A program made the position numbers and the translations under genes. The notes under the pieces were generated by a model. It did not search any database, was not told the DNA's origin, and saw nothing but the letters and a program-made list of their open reading frames with translations. Of a DNA stretch of 21,217 bases, positions 1 through 7,949 are shown in pieces (within the stretch, counting starts at the first letter, position 1; each line of letters starts with the position of its first letter). The stretch comes from Pseudomonadota bacterium. GTDB taxonomy: Bacteria > Pseudomonadota > Alphaproteobacteria > Rhizobiales > Xanthobacteraceae. The stretch lies in assembly GCA_023386635.1 (NCBI GenBank), contig JAEWJH010000135.1, positions 1 through 21,217 of the forward strand, written 5' to 3'.

Positions 1-1185
1 GTCCAGGCCTTCTGCGACACCGTGGAAACGGCCGCGGCCGCGCAATCCGCGGGCGCGGACCGGCGTCTCGCCAAGGTTCATCTCAAGATTCAGATGGGCG
101 GCGCGACCGCTGCGGCCGAGGCCTATCGCAATTCGCCGACCCCGAATGTCATCATCATCGAATCGAACGGGCGGTCCGAGGCCATTCTCGAAGGTCTCGA
201 TCAACTGGCGGATGTGTGCGACGCCACCACCCGCGTCGTCGTCATCGGCCGCATCAACGACGTGGCGCTGTATCGTGAACTTACCCGGCGCGGCGTCAGC
301 GATTATCTGATCGCACCGGTCGGCACGCTCGATATTGTCCGCTCGGTGTGCGGCCTGTTCGCGCCGGAGACATCGAAACCGGTCGGTCGCATTTTAGCGG
401 TGGTCGGCGCCAAGGGCGGCGTCGGCGCATCGACGGTCGCGCACAATATGGCATGGTCGATCGCGCGCGACTTCGCGCTCGATTCCGTCGTCACCGACCT
501 CGATCTCGCCTTTGGGACCGCCGGTCTCGACTACAATCAGGATCCGCCGCAGGGGATCGCCGACGCTGTGTTCTCGCCGGACCGCATCGACACCAATTTC
601 GTCGATCGGCTGCTGTCGAAATGCACCGACCATCTCAGCCTGCTGGCGGCGCCCGCGACATTGGACCGGGTCTACGATTTCGGCCCTGAAGCGTTCGACG
701 GCATCCTCGATTCGCTGCGCGCGAATGTGCCGTGCATCGTGCTCGATATTCCGCACCAGTGGACCGGCTGGACACGGCGCCTGCTCACCAGCGCCGACGA
801 TATTCTTGTCGTCGCCGCGCCTGACCTCGCCAATTTGCGCAACGCCAAGAACCTGATGGACCTGATGCGCGGCGCGCGCCCCAACGACAGGCGGCCGTAT
901 TACTGCCTCAACCAGGTCGGTGTGCCGAAGCGTCCGGAGATCAAGCCGAACGAGTTCGCCAAGGCCCTGGAAGACGAGCCGCTGGCGGTGATCCCGTTCG
1001 ACCCGCAGATGTTCGGCACCGCCGCCAACAACGGCCAGATGGTCGCGGAAGTGTCCGCGAACCACAAAGCATCGGAAATGTTCCGTTCTGTCGCGCAAGT
1101 GATGACCGGCCGGGCGGAAGCGAAGAAATCGCGCGGCAGCCTGCTCTCGCCGCTGCTGCGCAAGCTGCGCCGCAAGCAGACCTGA
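1..1185 (+). CDS. cpaE: Tad pilus assembly ATPase CpaE/TadZ (5' end missing)
   Basis: CpaE/TadZ is a MinD/ParA-like ATPase that helps localise the Tad (Flp) pilus machine, usually at a cell pole. The reading frame is open from base 1. A GTG occurs at position 22, but the residues before it (VQAFCDT) continue the receiver-like N-terminal domain seen in rhizobial CpaE proteins as I recall them, so I treat the gene as truncated by the window edge and not as starting at 22. The first ~115 codons form a degenerate receiver-like domain. The ATPase domain follows with the deviant Walker A motif KGGVGAST (bases 412-435) and a downstream DLDLAFG motif. The C-terminus is basic (ends RKLRRKQT). The gene lies 50 bp upstream of cpaF in the same orientation, as in other tad/cpa clusters. 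Identification is firm; the true start is outside the window. Confidence 0.93.
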   Translation, partial: VQAFCDTVETAAAAQSAGADRRLAKVHLKIQMGGATAAAEAYRNSPTPNVIIIESNGRSEAILEGLDQLADVCDATTRVVVIGRINDVALYRELTRRGVSDYLIAPVGTLDIVRSVCGLFAPETSKPVGRILAVVGAKGGVGASTVAHNMAWSIARDFALDSVVTDLDLAFGTAGLDYNQDPPQGIADAVFSPDRIDTNFVDRLLSKCTDHLSLLAAPATLDRVYDFGPEAFDGILDSLRANVPCIVLDIPHQWTGWTRRLLTSADDILVVAAPDLANLRNAKNLMDLMRGARPNDRRPYYCLNQVGVPKRPEIKPNEFAKALEDEPLAVIPFDPQMFGTAANNGQMVAEVSANHKASEMFRSVAQVMTGRAEAKKSRGSLLSPLLRKLRRKQT

Positions 1186-1235
1186 TGCAGCGCGGCGCGG
1201 CAAAAGTGGAAAGACAAGGCTAAGGACGTTCGGAC

Positions 1236-2762
1236 GTGTTCGGTAAGCGCAGCAACAACGACACTCGACCCACGGCGTCACCTGCGGCGCCGAGCGTAGC
1301 GCCTGTCGCCGCGCCTCCGCTCGCGCCGGCATCGCCGGTCGGCGGGATGCACCAGAGCAGCTCCGGCCGCACGCCGCTGTCGTCGGAAGGCCTCGGTGCG
1401 GCGATTGTCACCGCCCCCTCCACGCAATCGCGCGCGCCGGTTCCGACCGCGGTCGATTCCCGCCGCTCGGAATCCTATTACGAAACCAAGGGCACGATCT
1501 TCGGTGCGCTGATCGAGGCCATCGATCTTGCGCAGCTCGCACGGCTCGATCCGGAATCCGCGCGCGAGGAAATCCGCGACATCGTCAACGAGATCATCGC
1601 GATCAAGAACATCGTGATGTCGATCGCCGAGCAGGAGGAACTGCTCGACGATATCTGCAATGACGTGCTCGGTTTTGGCCCGCTCGAGCCGCTATTGGCA
1701 CGCGACGATATCGCCGACATCATGGTCAACGGATCGGGCACGGTCTATATCGAAGTCGCCGGCAAGATCCAGCGGACCGGAATCCGGTTCCGCGACAATC
1801 AGCAACTGCTCAATATCTGCCAGCGCATCGTCAGCCAGATCGGCCGACGTGTCGACGAATCCTCGCCGATCTGCGACGCGCGCTTGCCGGACGGATCGCG
1901 CGTCAACGTCATCGCCCCGCCGCTGTCGATCGACGGCCCGGCGCTGACGATCCGCAAATTCAAGAAAGACAAGCTGACGCTCGATCAGCTCACCAAGTTT
2001 GGCACGATCACGCCGGAAGGCGCGCAGATCCTGCAGATCGTCGGCCGCTGCCGCATCAACACCATCGTGTCCGGCGGCACCGGCTCCGGCAAAACGACGC
2101 TGCTGAATTGCCTGACGCAATATATCGACGATACCGAACGCATCATCACGTGCGAAGACGCGGCGGAACTTCAGCTGCAGCAGCCGCATGTGGTGCGTCT
2201 CGAAACCCGGCCGCCGAACCTCGAAGGCGAAGGCCAGGTGACCATGCGCGATCTGGTCAAGAACTGCCTGCGTATGCGCCCGGAACGGATCATCGTCGGC
2301 GAAGTCCGCGGACCCGAAGCGTTCGACCTGTTGCAGGCGATGAATACCGGCCACGACGGCTCGATGGGAACGCTGCACGCCAACTCGCCGCGCGAGGCGC
2401 TCTCGCGTATCGAATCCATGATCACCATGGGCGGCTACTCGCTGCCGTCGCGCACCATCCGCGAGATGATCGTTGCGTCGGTCGATATCGTCGTCCAGGC
2501 CGCGCGTTTGCGCGACGGCTCCCGCCGCATCACCCACATCACCGAGGTGATGGGCATGGAAGGCGACACCATCATCACCCAGGACCTGTTCGTCTACGAC
2601 ATCGTCGGCGAGGACGAAAAAGGCAACCTGATCGGTCGCCACCGTTCGACCGGCATCGGCCGGCCGAAATTCTGGGATCGCGCGCGCTATTATGGCGAGC
2701 AGGATCGGCTGGCCAAGGCGCTCGACGCTGCGGAAGCGGTTGCCGACACCGTGCGAGGGTGA
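1236..2762 (+). CDS. cpaF: Tad pilus assembly/secretion ATPase CpaF (TadA)
   Basis: CpaF/TadA is the hexameric secretion ATPase that powers assembly (and, in Tad systems, retraction) of Flp pili at the inner membrane, working with TadB and TadC. The 508-residue product starts at GTG 1236 with MFGKRS, a typical CpaF start, preceded by an AAGGA-like ribosome site about 10 bases upstream. Residues 1 to about 75 are a low-complexity Ala/Pro/Ser segment. The ATPase core has Walker A GGTGSGKTT (residues 280-288), a Walker B/Asp-box stretch ERIIVGEVRG (350-359) and a His box TLHANSPRE (His381), all intact. Length is normal for alphaproteobacterial CpaF. The stop is followed 7 bases later by tadB, so the genes are probably co-transcribed and translationally linked. 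Confidence 0.96.
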   Translation: MFGKRSNNDTRPTASPAAPSVAPVAAPPLAPASPVGGMHQSSSGRTPLSSEGLGAAIVTAPSTQSRAPVPTAVDSRRSESYYETKGTIFGALIEAIDLAQLARLDPESAREEIRDIVNEIIAIKNIVMSIAEQEELLDDICNDVLGFGPLEPLLARDDIADIMVNGSGTVYIEVAGKIQRTGIRFRDNQQLLNICQRIVSQIGRRVDESSPICDARLPDGSRVNVIAPPLSIDGPALTIRKFKKDKLTLDQLTKFGTITPEGAQILQIVGRCRINTIVSGGTGSGKTTLLNCLTQYIDDTERIITCEDAAELQLQQPHVVRLETRPPNLEGEGQVTMRDLVKNCLRMRPERIIVGEVRGPEAFDLLQAMNTGHDGSMGTLHANSPREALSRIESMITMGGYSLPSRTIREMIVASVDIVVQAARLRDGSRRITHITEVMGMEGDTIITQDLFVYDIVGEDEKGNLIGRHRSTGIGRPKFWDRARYYGEQDRLAKALDAAEAVADTVRG

Positions 2763-2769
2763 GGCCATA

Positions 2770-3738
2770 ATGCAGCCGCTCGCTCTATTCTTCCTGGTGA
2801 CGGTCGCGATCGGCGGAATCGCCTGGGTCTTCCTGTATCCGATCCTGTCCGGCGAGAAGAAGGCCGAGCAGCGCCGCGCCAATGTCGCCAAAGCGGAGCC
2901 TACGGTGACACGTCAGGTGCGCGGCCAGAAATCGCGGCGCGATTCGGTCGAAGGTACGTTGCGCGAAATGGAGCAACGGCACAAGAAGCAGTCGCGCCAG
3001 CCGCTGACGGTCCGTATCACGCAGGCGGGCCTGGCCTGGTCGAAGCAGCGTTATTACATCACCTCGGCAGCGCTGGGCATCGGCGCGTTTCTTGCCGGTT
3101 TGATTATCGACGTCGGTTTGCTGACGGCGCTCGGCCTTGGATTCGCCGCCGGACTGGGCGTGCCGTCATGGCTGCTCAAATTCCTCAAGAACCGCCGCGA
3201 GGCGAAATTCATCGATGCTTTGCCCGATGCGGTCGACGTGATCGTGCGCGGCATCAAGGCGGGCTTGCCGCTGCTCGATTCGCTGAAAATCATCACCGTC
3301 GATTCGCCGGAGCCGCTGCGGTCGGAATTTGCCGCGATCGTCGAAACCCAGGCGATCGGCATGCCGCTCGGCGAAGCCTGCCAGAAACTCTATGAGCGAA
3401 TGCCGCTGCCGGAAGCGAACTTCTTCGGCATCGTCATCGCCATCCAGCAGAAATCCGGCGGCAACCTGTCGGAAGCACTGGGCAATCTCTCGCGCGTGTT
3501 GCGTGAACGCAAGAAGATGAAGGGCAAGATCAAGGCGATGTCGACCGAGGCCAAGGCCTCGGCGGCGATCATCGGCTCGCTGCCGATCGCCGTGATGGCC
3601 CTCGTCTATATCAGCAGCCCCGACTACATCATTGTGCTGTTTACCGAGCCCATGGGGCGGCTGATGCTGGCCGCATCCGCCGTCTGGATGACGATGGGCG
3701 TGCTGGTGATGCGCAAAATGATCAACTTCGATTTCTGA
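2770..3738 (+). CDS. tadB: Tad pilus inner-membrane platform protein TadB
   Basis: TadB is one of two related polytopic proteins (with TadC) that form the inner-membrane platform of the Tad pilus machine, on which CpaF acts. The chosen start is ATG 2770, 7 bases after the cpaF stop, with GAGG (2761-2764) at suitable spacing; a longer frame back to 2692 overlaps cpaF and is unlikely. The 322-residue product has an N-terminal membrane segment (about 4-26), a basic linker (28-93), a hydrophobic pair (about 97-139), a T2SS F-like cytoplasmic domain (about 150-265, including FIDALPDAVDVIVRGIKAG) and two C-terminal membrane segments (about 266-284 and 297-316). This is the normal TadB layout and length. 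The next gene, tadC, starts 10 bases downstream. Confidence 0.95.
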   Translation: MQPLALFFLVTVAIGGIAWVFLYPILSGEKKAEQRRANVAKAEPTVTRQVRGQKSRRDSVEGTLREMEQRHKKQSRQPLTVRITQAGLAWSKQRYYITSAALGIGAFLAGLIIDVGLLTALGLGFAAGLGVPSWLLKFLKNRREAKFIDALPDAVDVIVRGIKAGLPLLDSLKIITVDSPEPLRSEFAAIVETQAIGMPLGEACQKLYERMPLPEANFFGIVIAIQQKSGGNLSEALGNLSRVLRERKKMKGKIKAMSTEAKASAAIIGSLPIAVMALVYISSPDYIIVLFTEPMGRLMLAASAVWMTMGVLVMRKMINFDF

Positions 3739-3748
3739 GGATGGCGCC

Positions 3749-4720
3749 ATGATCGACATGCTGATCCAAGCCATCAATCCGAAGACGTTGACGATGCTGC
3801 TCGCGGCCATTGCCGCCGGCGCAACGGTGCTGACGCTGGCGATGCCGTTACTCGCCGGCGATTCGCTGCAGAAGCGCATGAAATCGGTCGCGCTGGAGCG
3901 CGAGAAGCTGCGCCAGCGGGAGCGCGAGCGGCTGGCCCGCGGCGACAAGATTTCGCTGCGGCAATCGCCGAAGCAACTGGTGCAGAAGGCAGTCGATCAG
4001 TTCAACCTGAACAAATGGGTCGGACAGGAAGAAGCGCGGCTGAAACTCGTCCAGGCGGGGTATCGCGGCCAGGCGCCGTATATGACCTATCTGGTCGCCC
4101 GCATGTTGTCGCCCATCGCTGCGGCTCTGGGCACCGCGTTTTATATCTTCGTCATGACCAATTTCGATCAGCCGCTGACGGTGAAGATCGGCATCTGCAT
4201 CGGCGCCGCGTATCTCGGCATGCATCTGCCGTGGCAGTTCCTCAAGAGCAAGATTCAGCGCCGCCAGCTCTCGATCAAGCGCGCATTCCCCGACACGCTC
4301 GATCTGCTGCTGATCTGCGTCGAATCCGGCATGTCGGTCGAGGCCGCGTTCAAGCGCGTCAGCGAGGAGATCGGCAGCCAGTCGGTCGCGCTGGCGGAAG
4401 AGCTGACGCTCACAACCGCCGAACTGTCCTATCTGCAGGACCGGCGGATGGCGTATGAAAATCTCGCCAAACGCACCGACCTCGACGGCGTGAAATCGGT
4501 CTGTATGGCGCTGCAGCAGGCGGAGCGCTACGGCACGCCGCTCGGCGCCACCTTGCGCGTGATGGCGCAGGAAAATCGCGACATGCGCATGAACGAAGCG
4601 GAAAAGAAAGCCGCCGGTTTGCCGCCCAAGCTCACGGTGCCGATGATTCTGTTCTTCCTGCCGGTGCTGTTCGTCGTGATTCTCGGCCCTGCCGCCATCA
4701 AGGTGATGGGACTCAAGTAG
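3749..4720 (+). CDS. tadC: Tad pilus inner-membrane platform protein TadC
   Basis: TadC is the partner of TadB in the inner-membrane platform of the Tad pilus. The 323-residue product starts at ATG 3749; the purine-rich TGAGGA at the end of tadB (3736-3741) can serve as ribosome site. An ATG at 3741 is followed at once by an in-frame stop and is not used. Membrane segments are predicted at about 13-36, 119-137, 145-163 and 297-318. The T2SS F-like domain lies at about 175-290, with RAFPDTLDLLLICVESGMS near its start, a TadC hallmark. This is the last plus-strand gene of the cluster. It converges on tadD, 77 bp away, with a repeat-like hairpin between them. Confidence 0.95.
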   Translation: MIDMLIQAINPKTLTMLLAAIAAGATVLTLAMPLLAGDSLQKRMKSVALEREKLRQRERERLARGDKISLRQSPKQLVQKAVDQFNLNKWVGQEEARLKLVQAGYRGQAPYMTYLVARMLSPIAAALGTAFYIFVMTNFDQPLTVKIGICIGAAYLGMHLPWQFLKSKIQRRQLSIKRAFPDTLDLLLICVESGMSVEAAFKRVSEEIGSQSVALAEELTLTTAELSYLQDRRMAYENLAKRTDLDGVKSVCMALQQAERYGTPLGATLRVMAQENRDMRMNEAEKKAAGLPPKLTVPMILFFLPVLFVVILGPAAIKVMGLK

Positions 4721-4747
4721 CGCCAAGCCACGTCAGTCGGAGTCTTT

Positions 4748-4799
4748 CTATCGCGTTCTCTTGACGCGAACCCGCATCCGCTTCGCTTGAAAGCGCTCT
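4748..4799. repeat. Intergenic repeat-like hairpin between tadC and tadD
   Basis: The convergent gap holds an imperfect inverted repeat. GCGAA (4766-4770) pairs with TTCGC (4782-4786), and outer arms around GCGTT (4753-4757) and AGCGC (4792-4796) can pair with one G-U wobble. The sequence resembles, from memory, a dispersed intergenic repeat of Bradyrhizobium-type genomes that carries TTGACGCGAACC and CTTCGCT..GAAA blocks. Its right edge reaches the tadD stop codon. It may act as a two-way transcription stop, but no clear T-tract follows the stem on either strand. Confidence 0.45.
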
Positions 4800-5610
4800 A
4801 GCCGTCTCGTCCGTTACGGACAGGCGCGCGCACCGGCCGCGACGAGGTCGCGTCAGCGCGGCCGCGATGCTCGGCCACCATCTGCCGCAACGCCGCGACA
4901 TTCTCTGCGGCCTGTTCGGGCGGCAGGTCGGCGCGCGCGATCGCCTCGGCTTCGGTGAAGCGGCCTTGCAGGCCGAGCACGAGGGCGAGATTTTGCCGGG
5001 CCTTGGAGTCGGCGCCGGGTTGCGCCACGGCGCGGCGCAGCGTCGCCTCGGCGCGGGTCAGATCCTTCGACAGCGCATAGGACAGACCGAGATTCGACAG
5101 CACGCTCGGATCGTTCGGCTGGATCTTCAGCGCGCTGGCATATTGCCGCTGCGCGTCCTGATGCCGGCCGAGTTGGTCGAGCACCGCGCCCTGTGCCGAC
5201 AGAATCCGCCAGTCCGGCTGATCCGGCGTATGGGCGCGGGAGAGCACATCGAGCGCCTGCTCGAGACGGCCAGCATCGGCGAGCGCCCGACCATAGGCAC
5301 CGAGCAGCGCCTTGTTCTGCGGCTGGCGCAGCGCCACCTGTTCCAGCACCGCCACCGCCTGCGCGCGCTGGTCGGTCGCGCGCAGCGCTTGCGCGTAATT
5401 GATGGCAATCTCGACGTCGTTGGGATTGTCGCGATAACGCGCGCCCCAGCGGTCGACATCGCGCCGCAGGTCGCCGCCGCTCGAGGCGCCGATGGATCCG
5501 GTGATATCGCTGTCGCCGGTCGTCTTGCAGCCCGCAACCGGCAGCGCCAGCACGCCGAAAAGCGCGACGGAGGCAAGCAAGCGCACAGCATGGGCGGACG
5601 TCGGTCGCAT
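4798..5610 (-). CDS. tadD: Tad pilus TPR lipoprotein TadD
   Basis: TadD is a TPR lipoprotein of the Tad pilus system, thought to act in the periplasm or outer membrane in secretin assembly. From ATG 5610 the product is 270 residues; a TTG at 5622 would add four. It has a lipoprotein signal with hydrophobic stretch at about 10-26 and lipobox VAGC (Cys28). After a Gly/Ser-rich linker, TPR-like helical repeats run from about 45 to 225, for example around NYAQALRATDQRAQAV, YGRALADAGRLEQAL and NLGLSYALSKDLTRAEAT. The tail from about 245 is basic and probably disordered. Unlike the other tad genes here it is on the minus strand, so it needs its own promoter, presumably in the 5611-5712 gap. Assignment rests on lipobox, TPRs and position. 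Confidence 0.87.
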   Translation of the reverse strand: MRPTSAHAVRLLASVALFGVLALPVAGCKTTGDSDITGSIGASSGGDLRRDVDRWGARYRDNPNDVEIAINYAQALRATDQRAQAVAVLEQVALRQPQNKALLGAYGRALADAGRLEQALDVLSRAHTPDQPDWRILSAQGAVLDQLGRHQDAQRQYASALKIQPNDPSVLSNLGLSYALSKDLTRAEATLRRAVAQPGADSKARQNLALVLGLQGRFTEAEAIARADLPPEQAAENVAALRQMVAEHRGRADATSSRPVRAPVRNGRDG

Positions 5611-5635
5611 CCCCGCCAGCAATAATTGGTTAACA

Positions 5636-5651
5636 CTAACGGATGGTTAAC
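5636..5651. promoter_or_regulatory. Candidate CtrA box in the tadD/aminopeptidase divergent gap
   Basis: The divergent 102-bp gap contains CTAA (5636-5639), seven bases, then TTAAC (5647-5651). This matches the alphaproteobacterial CtrA consensus TTAA-N7-TTAAC at 8 of 9 defined positions. A second TGGTTAAC copy (5627-5634) lies 17 bp upstream of the one at 5644-5651. CtrA is known to control pilus genes in Caulobacter, so tadD is the likely target. The short motif could occur by chance, though TTAA words are rare in such GC-rich DNA. Confidence 0.4.
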
Positions 5652-5712
5652 GCCGGCTTTGCCGCTGCCCGGACGGCATGGTAGCAGATGTTATTCGAAC
5701 AGCGGATTTCCG

Positions 5713-7101
5713 ATGCATTCTCTTCTCGTCCGCGCGGGCCCAGGCTCGCAGAAAGCCGGTCAGGCCACGCCGATCTGGCACGTCCATGCCACCAGTTTTG
5801 ACCGTCTGCCTGTGCCGACCCGCACCTTCGCCAAGGCTGCCGGCTTCGAACCGAAACCGGGTCGCTATCTCGCGCTGCCGGACCGCAACGGCGGCCTCGC
5901 CGGTGTGCTGTTCGGCATCGAGACGGATCGTGCCGGCGCCGATCCGTTCCTGCCGGGCAAGCTCGCCGGATTGCTGCCGCCCGGCACCTATCGTTTCGCC
6001 AGCAAGCCGCATGACGCGACGCTGGCGACGCTGGCGTTTCTGCTCGAGGCCTATCGCTTCACCCGCTACAAAGCCAAAGCTCCGAGCTCGGCGCCGGCCG
6101 CGAAGCTCGTCGTGCCGGAGGGTGTCGACGGCGAGGATGTCAGCCGCATCGCCGAAGGCGTGACGCTGGCGCGCGACCTCATCAACACGCCGTCGAACGA
6201 CATGGGTCCGGCGGAGCTTGAAGCCGCCGCCCGGCAACTGGCGAAGGCGCACCGCGCCGGCATTCGCACCGTCAGCGGCTCCGCGCTGGCGAAAGGCTTT
6301 CCGCTGATCCAGGCAGTCGGCCGCGCGTCCACGCGCGCCCCGCGGCTGATCGACATGACGTGGGGTAATGCCAAGCATCCCAAGGTGACGCTGGTCGGCA
6401 AGGGCGTGTGCTTCGACACCGGCGGGCTGAATATCAAGCCTGATGCCGGCATGCTGAACATGAAGAAGGACATGGGCGGCGCGGCGACCGTACTCGGCCT
6501 CGCGCACATGATCATGGCGCGCAAGCTGAAGCTGCGGCTGCGCGTGCTGATCCCCGCGGTGGAGAATTCCATCGCCGGCAATGCGTTCCGCCCGCGCGAC
6601 ATTTACCGCTCGCGCAAGGGTTTGACGGTCGAAATCGGCAACACCGACGCCGAGGGCCGTCTCGTCCTCGCCGATGCCTTGACGCTCGCCTGCGACGAGA
6701 AGCCGGATCTGCTGGTCGATATGGCGACGCTGACCGGCGCCGCTCGCGTCGCGCTCGGGCCCGATCTTCCGCCGTTCTATACCGACGGTGACGACCTCGC
6801 ATCCGACGTGGCGAAGCACGCGACGGCGCAGAACGATCCGTTGTGGCGGCTGCCGCTGTGGTCGCCTTACGACCGCATGCTCGATTCGAAGATCGCCGAC
6901 ATGAATAATGTGTCGACCGGCGGCTTTGCCGGCTCGATCACGGCCGCGCTGTTCCTGCGCCGCTTCGTCACCGATCCGCAGAAGTGGCTGCATCTCGACA
7001 TCTTCGCCTGGACGCCGTCGGCGAAACCGGCGCGGCCGGAAGGCGGTGAATGCCAGTCGGCGCGCGCGCTCTACGCCATGCTCACCGCTCGCTACGGCTG
7101 A
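5713..7101 (+). CDS. M17 leucyl aminopeptidase family protein
   Basis: This is a two-metal cytosolic aminopeptidase of family M17, removing N-terminal residues from peptides. From ATG 5713 it has 463 residues; the frame is open back to 5626, but that extension has no recognisable family sequence. The C-terminal catalytic domain carries VGKGVCFDTGG and the family signature NTDAEGRL (310-317). Counting against E. coli PepA from memory, the metal ligands would be Lys230, Asp235, Asp253, Asp312 and Glu314, and the catalytic residues Lys242 and Arg316. Every spacing agrees with PepA, so the enzyme should be active. The N-terminal domain (about 1-150) is divergent. There is no signal peptide. The NlpC/P60 gene begins 2 bases after its stop, so the two are almost certainly co-translated. 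It is probably not the housekeeping PepA, so I give no symbol. Confidence 0.94.
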   Translation: MHSLLVRAGPGSQKAGQATPIWHVHATSFDRLPVPTRTFAKAAGFEPKPGRYLALPDRNGGLAGVLFGIETDRAGADPFLPGKLAGLLPPGTYRFASKPHDATLATLAFLLEAYRFTRYKAKAPSSAPAAKLVVPEGVDGEDVSRIAEGVTLARDLINTPSNDMGPAELEAAARQLAKAHRAGIRTVSGSALAKGFPLIQAVGRASTRAPRLIDMTWGNAKHPKVTLVGKGVCFDTGGLNIKPDAGMLNMKKDMGGAATVLGLAHMIMARKLKLRLRVLIPAVENSIAGNAFRPRDIYRSRKGLTVEIGNTDAEGRLVLADALTLACDEKPDLLVDMATLTGAARVALGPDLPPFYTDGDDLASDVAKHATAQNDPLWRLPLWSPYDRMLDSKIADMNNVSTGGFAGSITAALFLRRFVTDPQKWLHLDIFAWTPSAKPARPEGGECQSARALYAMLTARYG

Positions 7102-7103
7102 CC

Positions 7104-7946
7104 ATGAGCGCGCCTGACCGCCGCATCACGCCCTACCGGCCCGACCTCGCGGCGGCGCATCTGCGCGGCACGATCGACGCGCCGCGCTATGTCGAGGGCG
7201 TCGCTTATCATGTTATCGACTCGACCGCGCCGGTGCGCCGCGAACCGCGCCCCGATGCTGCGCTCGACACGGAAGCGCTGATGGGCGAGCGGGTGACGGT
7301 CTACGAGACCGACGACGAAGGCTGGGCCTGGGGTCAGCTCGAGATCGACGGATATGTCGGCTTCCTGCCGCTCAATGCGCTGATGCCTGGCGCCGAGACG
7401 CCGACCCATCGCGTCAGCGCGCTGCGCAGCCTCGGTTTTCCGGGGCCGGATATCAAGACGCCGCCGGTCGCGGCGTTGCCGTTCGGCGCGCGCGTCGCGG
7501 TGCTGCGCGAGCAAGGCTCGCTCGCCGCGACCGCCCGCAGCTTCTTCGTGCCGAAGCAGCATCTGGCGCCGCATGACAGCGTGGAGGCCGATCCGGTGGC
7601 GATCGCGGAACGGTTCGTCGGCACGCCTTACCTATGGGGCGGCAAGACGTCGTCCGGCATCGATTGTTCGGGGTTGGTGCAGGTGTCGCTGCAAGCCTGC
7701 AGCATCGTCTGTCCGCGCGACAGCGACATGCAGCAGGCTGCGCTCGGCGCGCCGGTGTCCATCACCGACGCACGGCGCGGCGATCTCGTCTTCTGGAAAG
7801 GCCACGTGGCGATGATGCGCGATGCGCAGACGCTGATCCACGCCAATGCGCATCACATGGCGGTGACGATCGAGCCGGCGACGGACGCGATCGCCCGCAT
7901 CAAGGCGGCGGGCTACGACGTGGTCAGCGTGAAGCGCGTTCGCTGA
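7104..7946 (+). CDS. SH3b-NlpC/P60 (C40) cysteine peptidase, YkfC-like, cytosolic
   Basis: NlpC/P60 enzymes cleave the gamma-D-Glu-diamino acid bond of peptidoglycan stem peptides. The 280-residue product starts at ATG 7104, 2 bases after the aminopeptidase stop. A bacterial SH3-like region (about 36-95, with GWAWGQ and GYVGFLP), then a second SH3-like stretch (about 100-150), precede the catalytic domain (about 165-280). The triad is visible: Cys188 in GIDCSGL, His234 in WKGHVAMM and His246 in IHANAHH. From memory, the B. cereus YkfC triad is Cys238, His291, His303: the His-His spacing (12) is the same, and Asp206 sits 18 after the Cys, like the substrate-binding Asp256 there. No signal peptide or membrane segment is present, so it probably acts on imported peptides in the cytoplasm rather than on the wall. 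Its stop lies 3 bases from the stop of the convergent thiol oxidoreductase gene. Confidence 0.92.
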   Translation: MSAPDRRITPYRPDLAAAHLRGTIDAPRYVEGVAYHVIDSTAPVRREPRPDAALDTEALMGERVTVYETDDEGWAWGQLEIDGYVGFLPLNALMPGAETPTHRVSALRSLGFPGPDIKTPPVAALPFGARVAVLREQGSLAATARSFFVPKQHLAPHDSVEADPVAIAERFVGTPYLWGGKTSSGIDCSGLVQVSLQACSIVCPRDSDMQQAALGAPVSITDARRGDLVFWKGHVAMMRDAQTLIHANAHHMAVTIEPATDAIARIKAAGYDVVSVKRVR

Positions 7947-7949
7947 AAA

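Noticed and set aside
3168..3395. Hint of a CRISPR array, tRNA or IS element anywhere in the window
   Set aside because: I looked for regularly spaced repeats, cloverleaf arms and transposase motifs and found none; the only tandem repeat is the in-gene 15-bp series in the cytochrome gene. The coordinates given are a nominal example, a tadB shadow frame.
5626..5712. N-terminal extension of the aminopeptidase frame
   Set aside because: The 29 extra residues have no family sequence and would run through the candidate regulatory site; ATG 5713 fits the family start.
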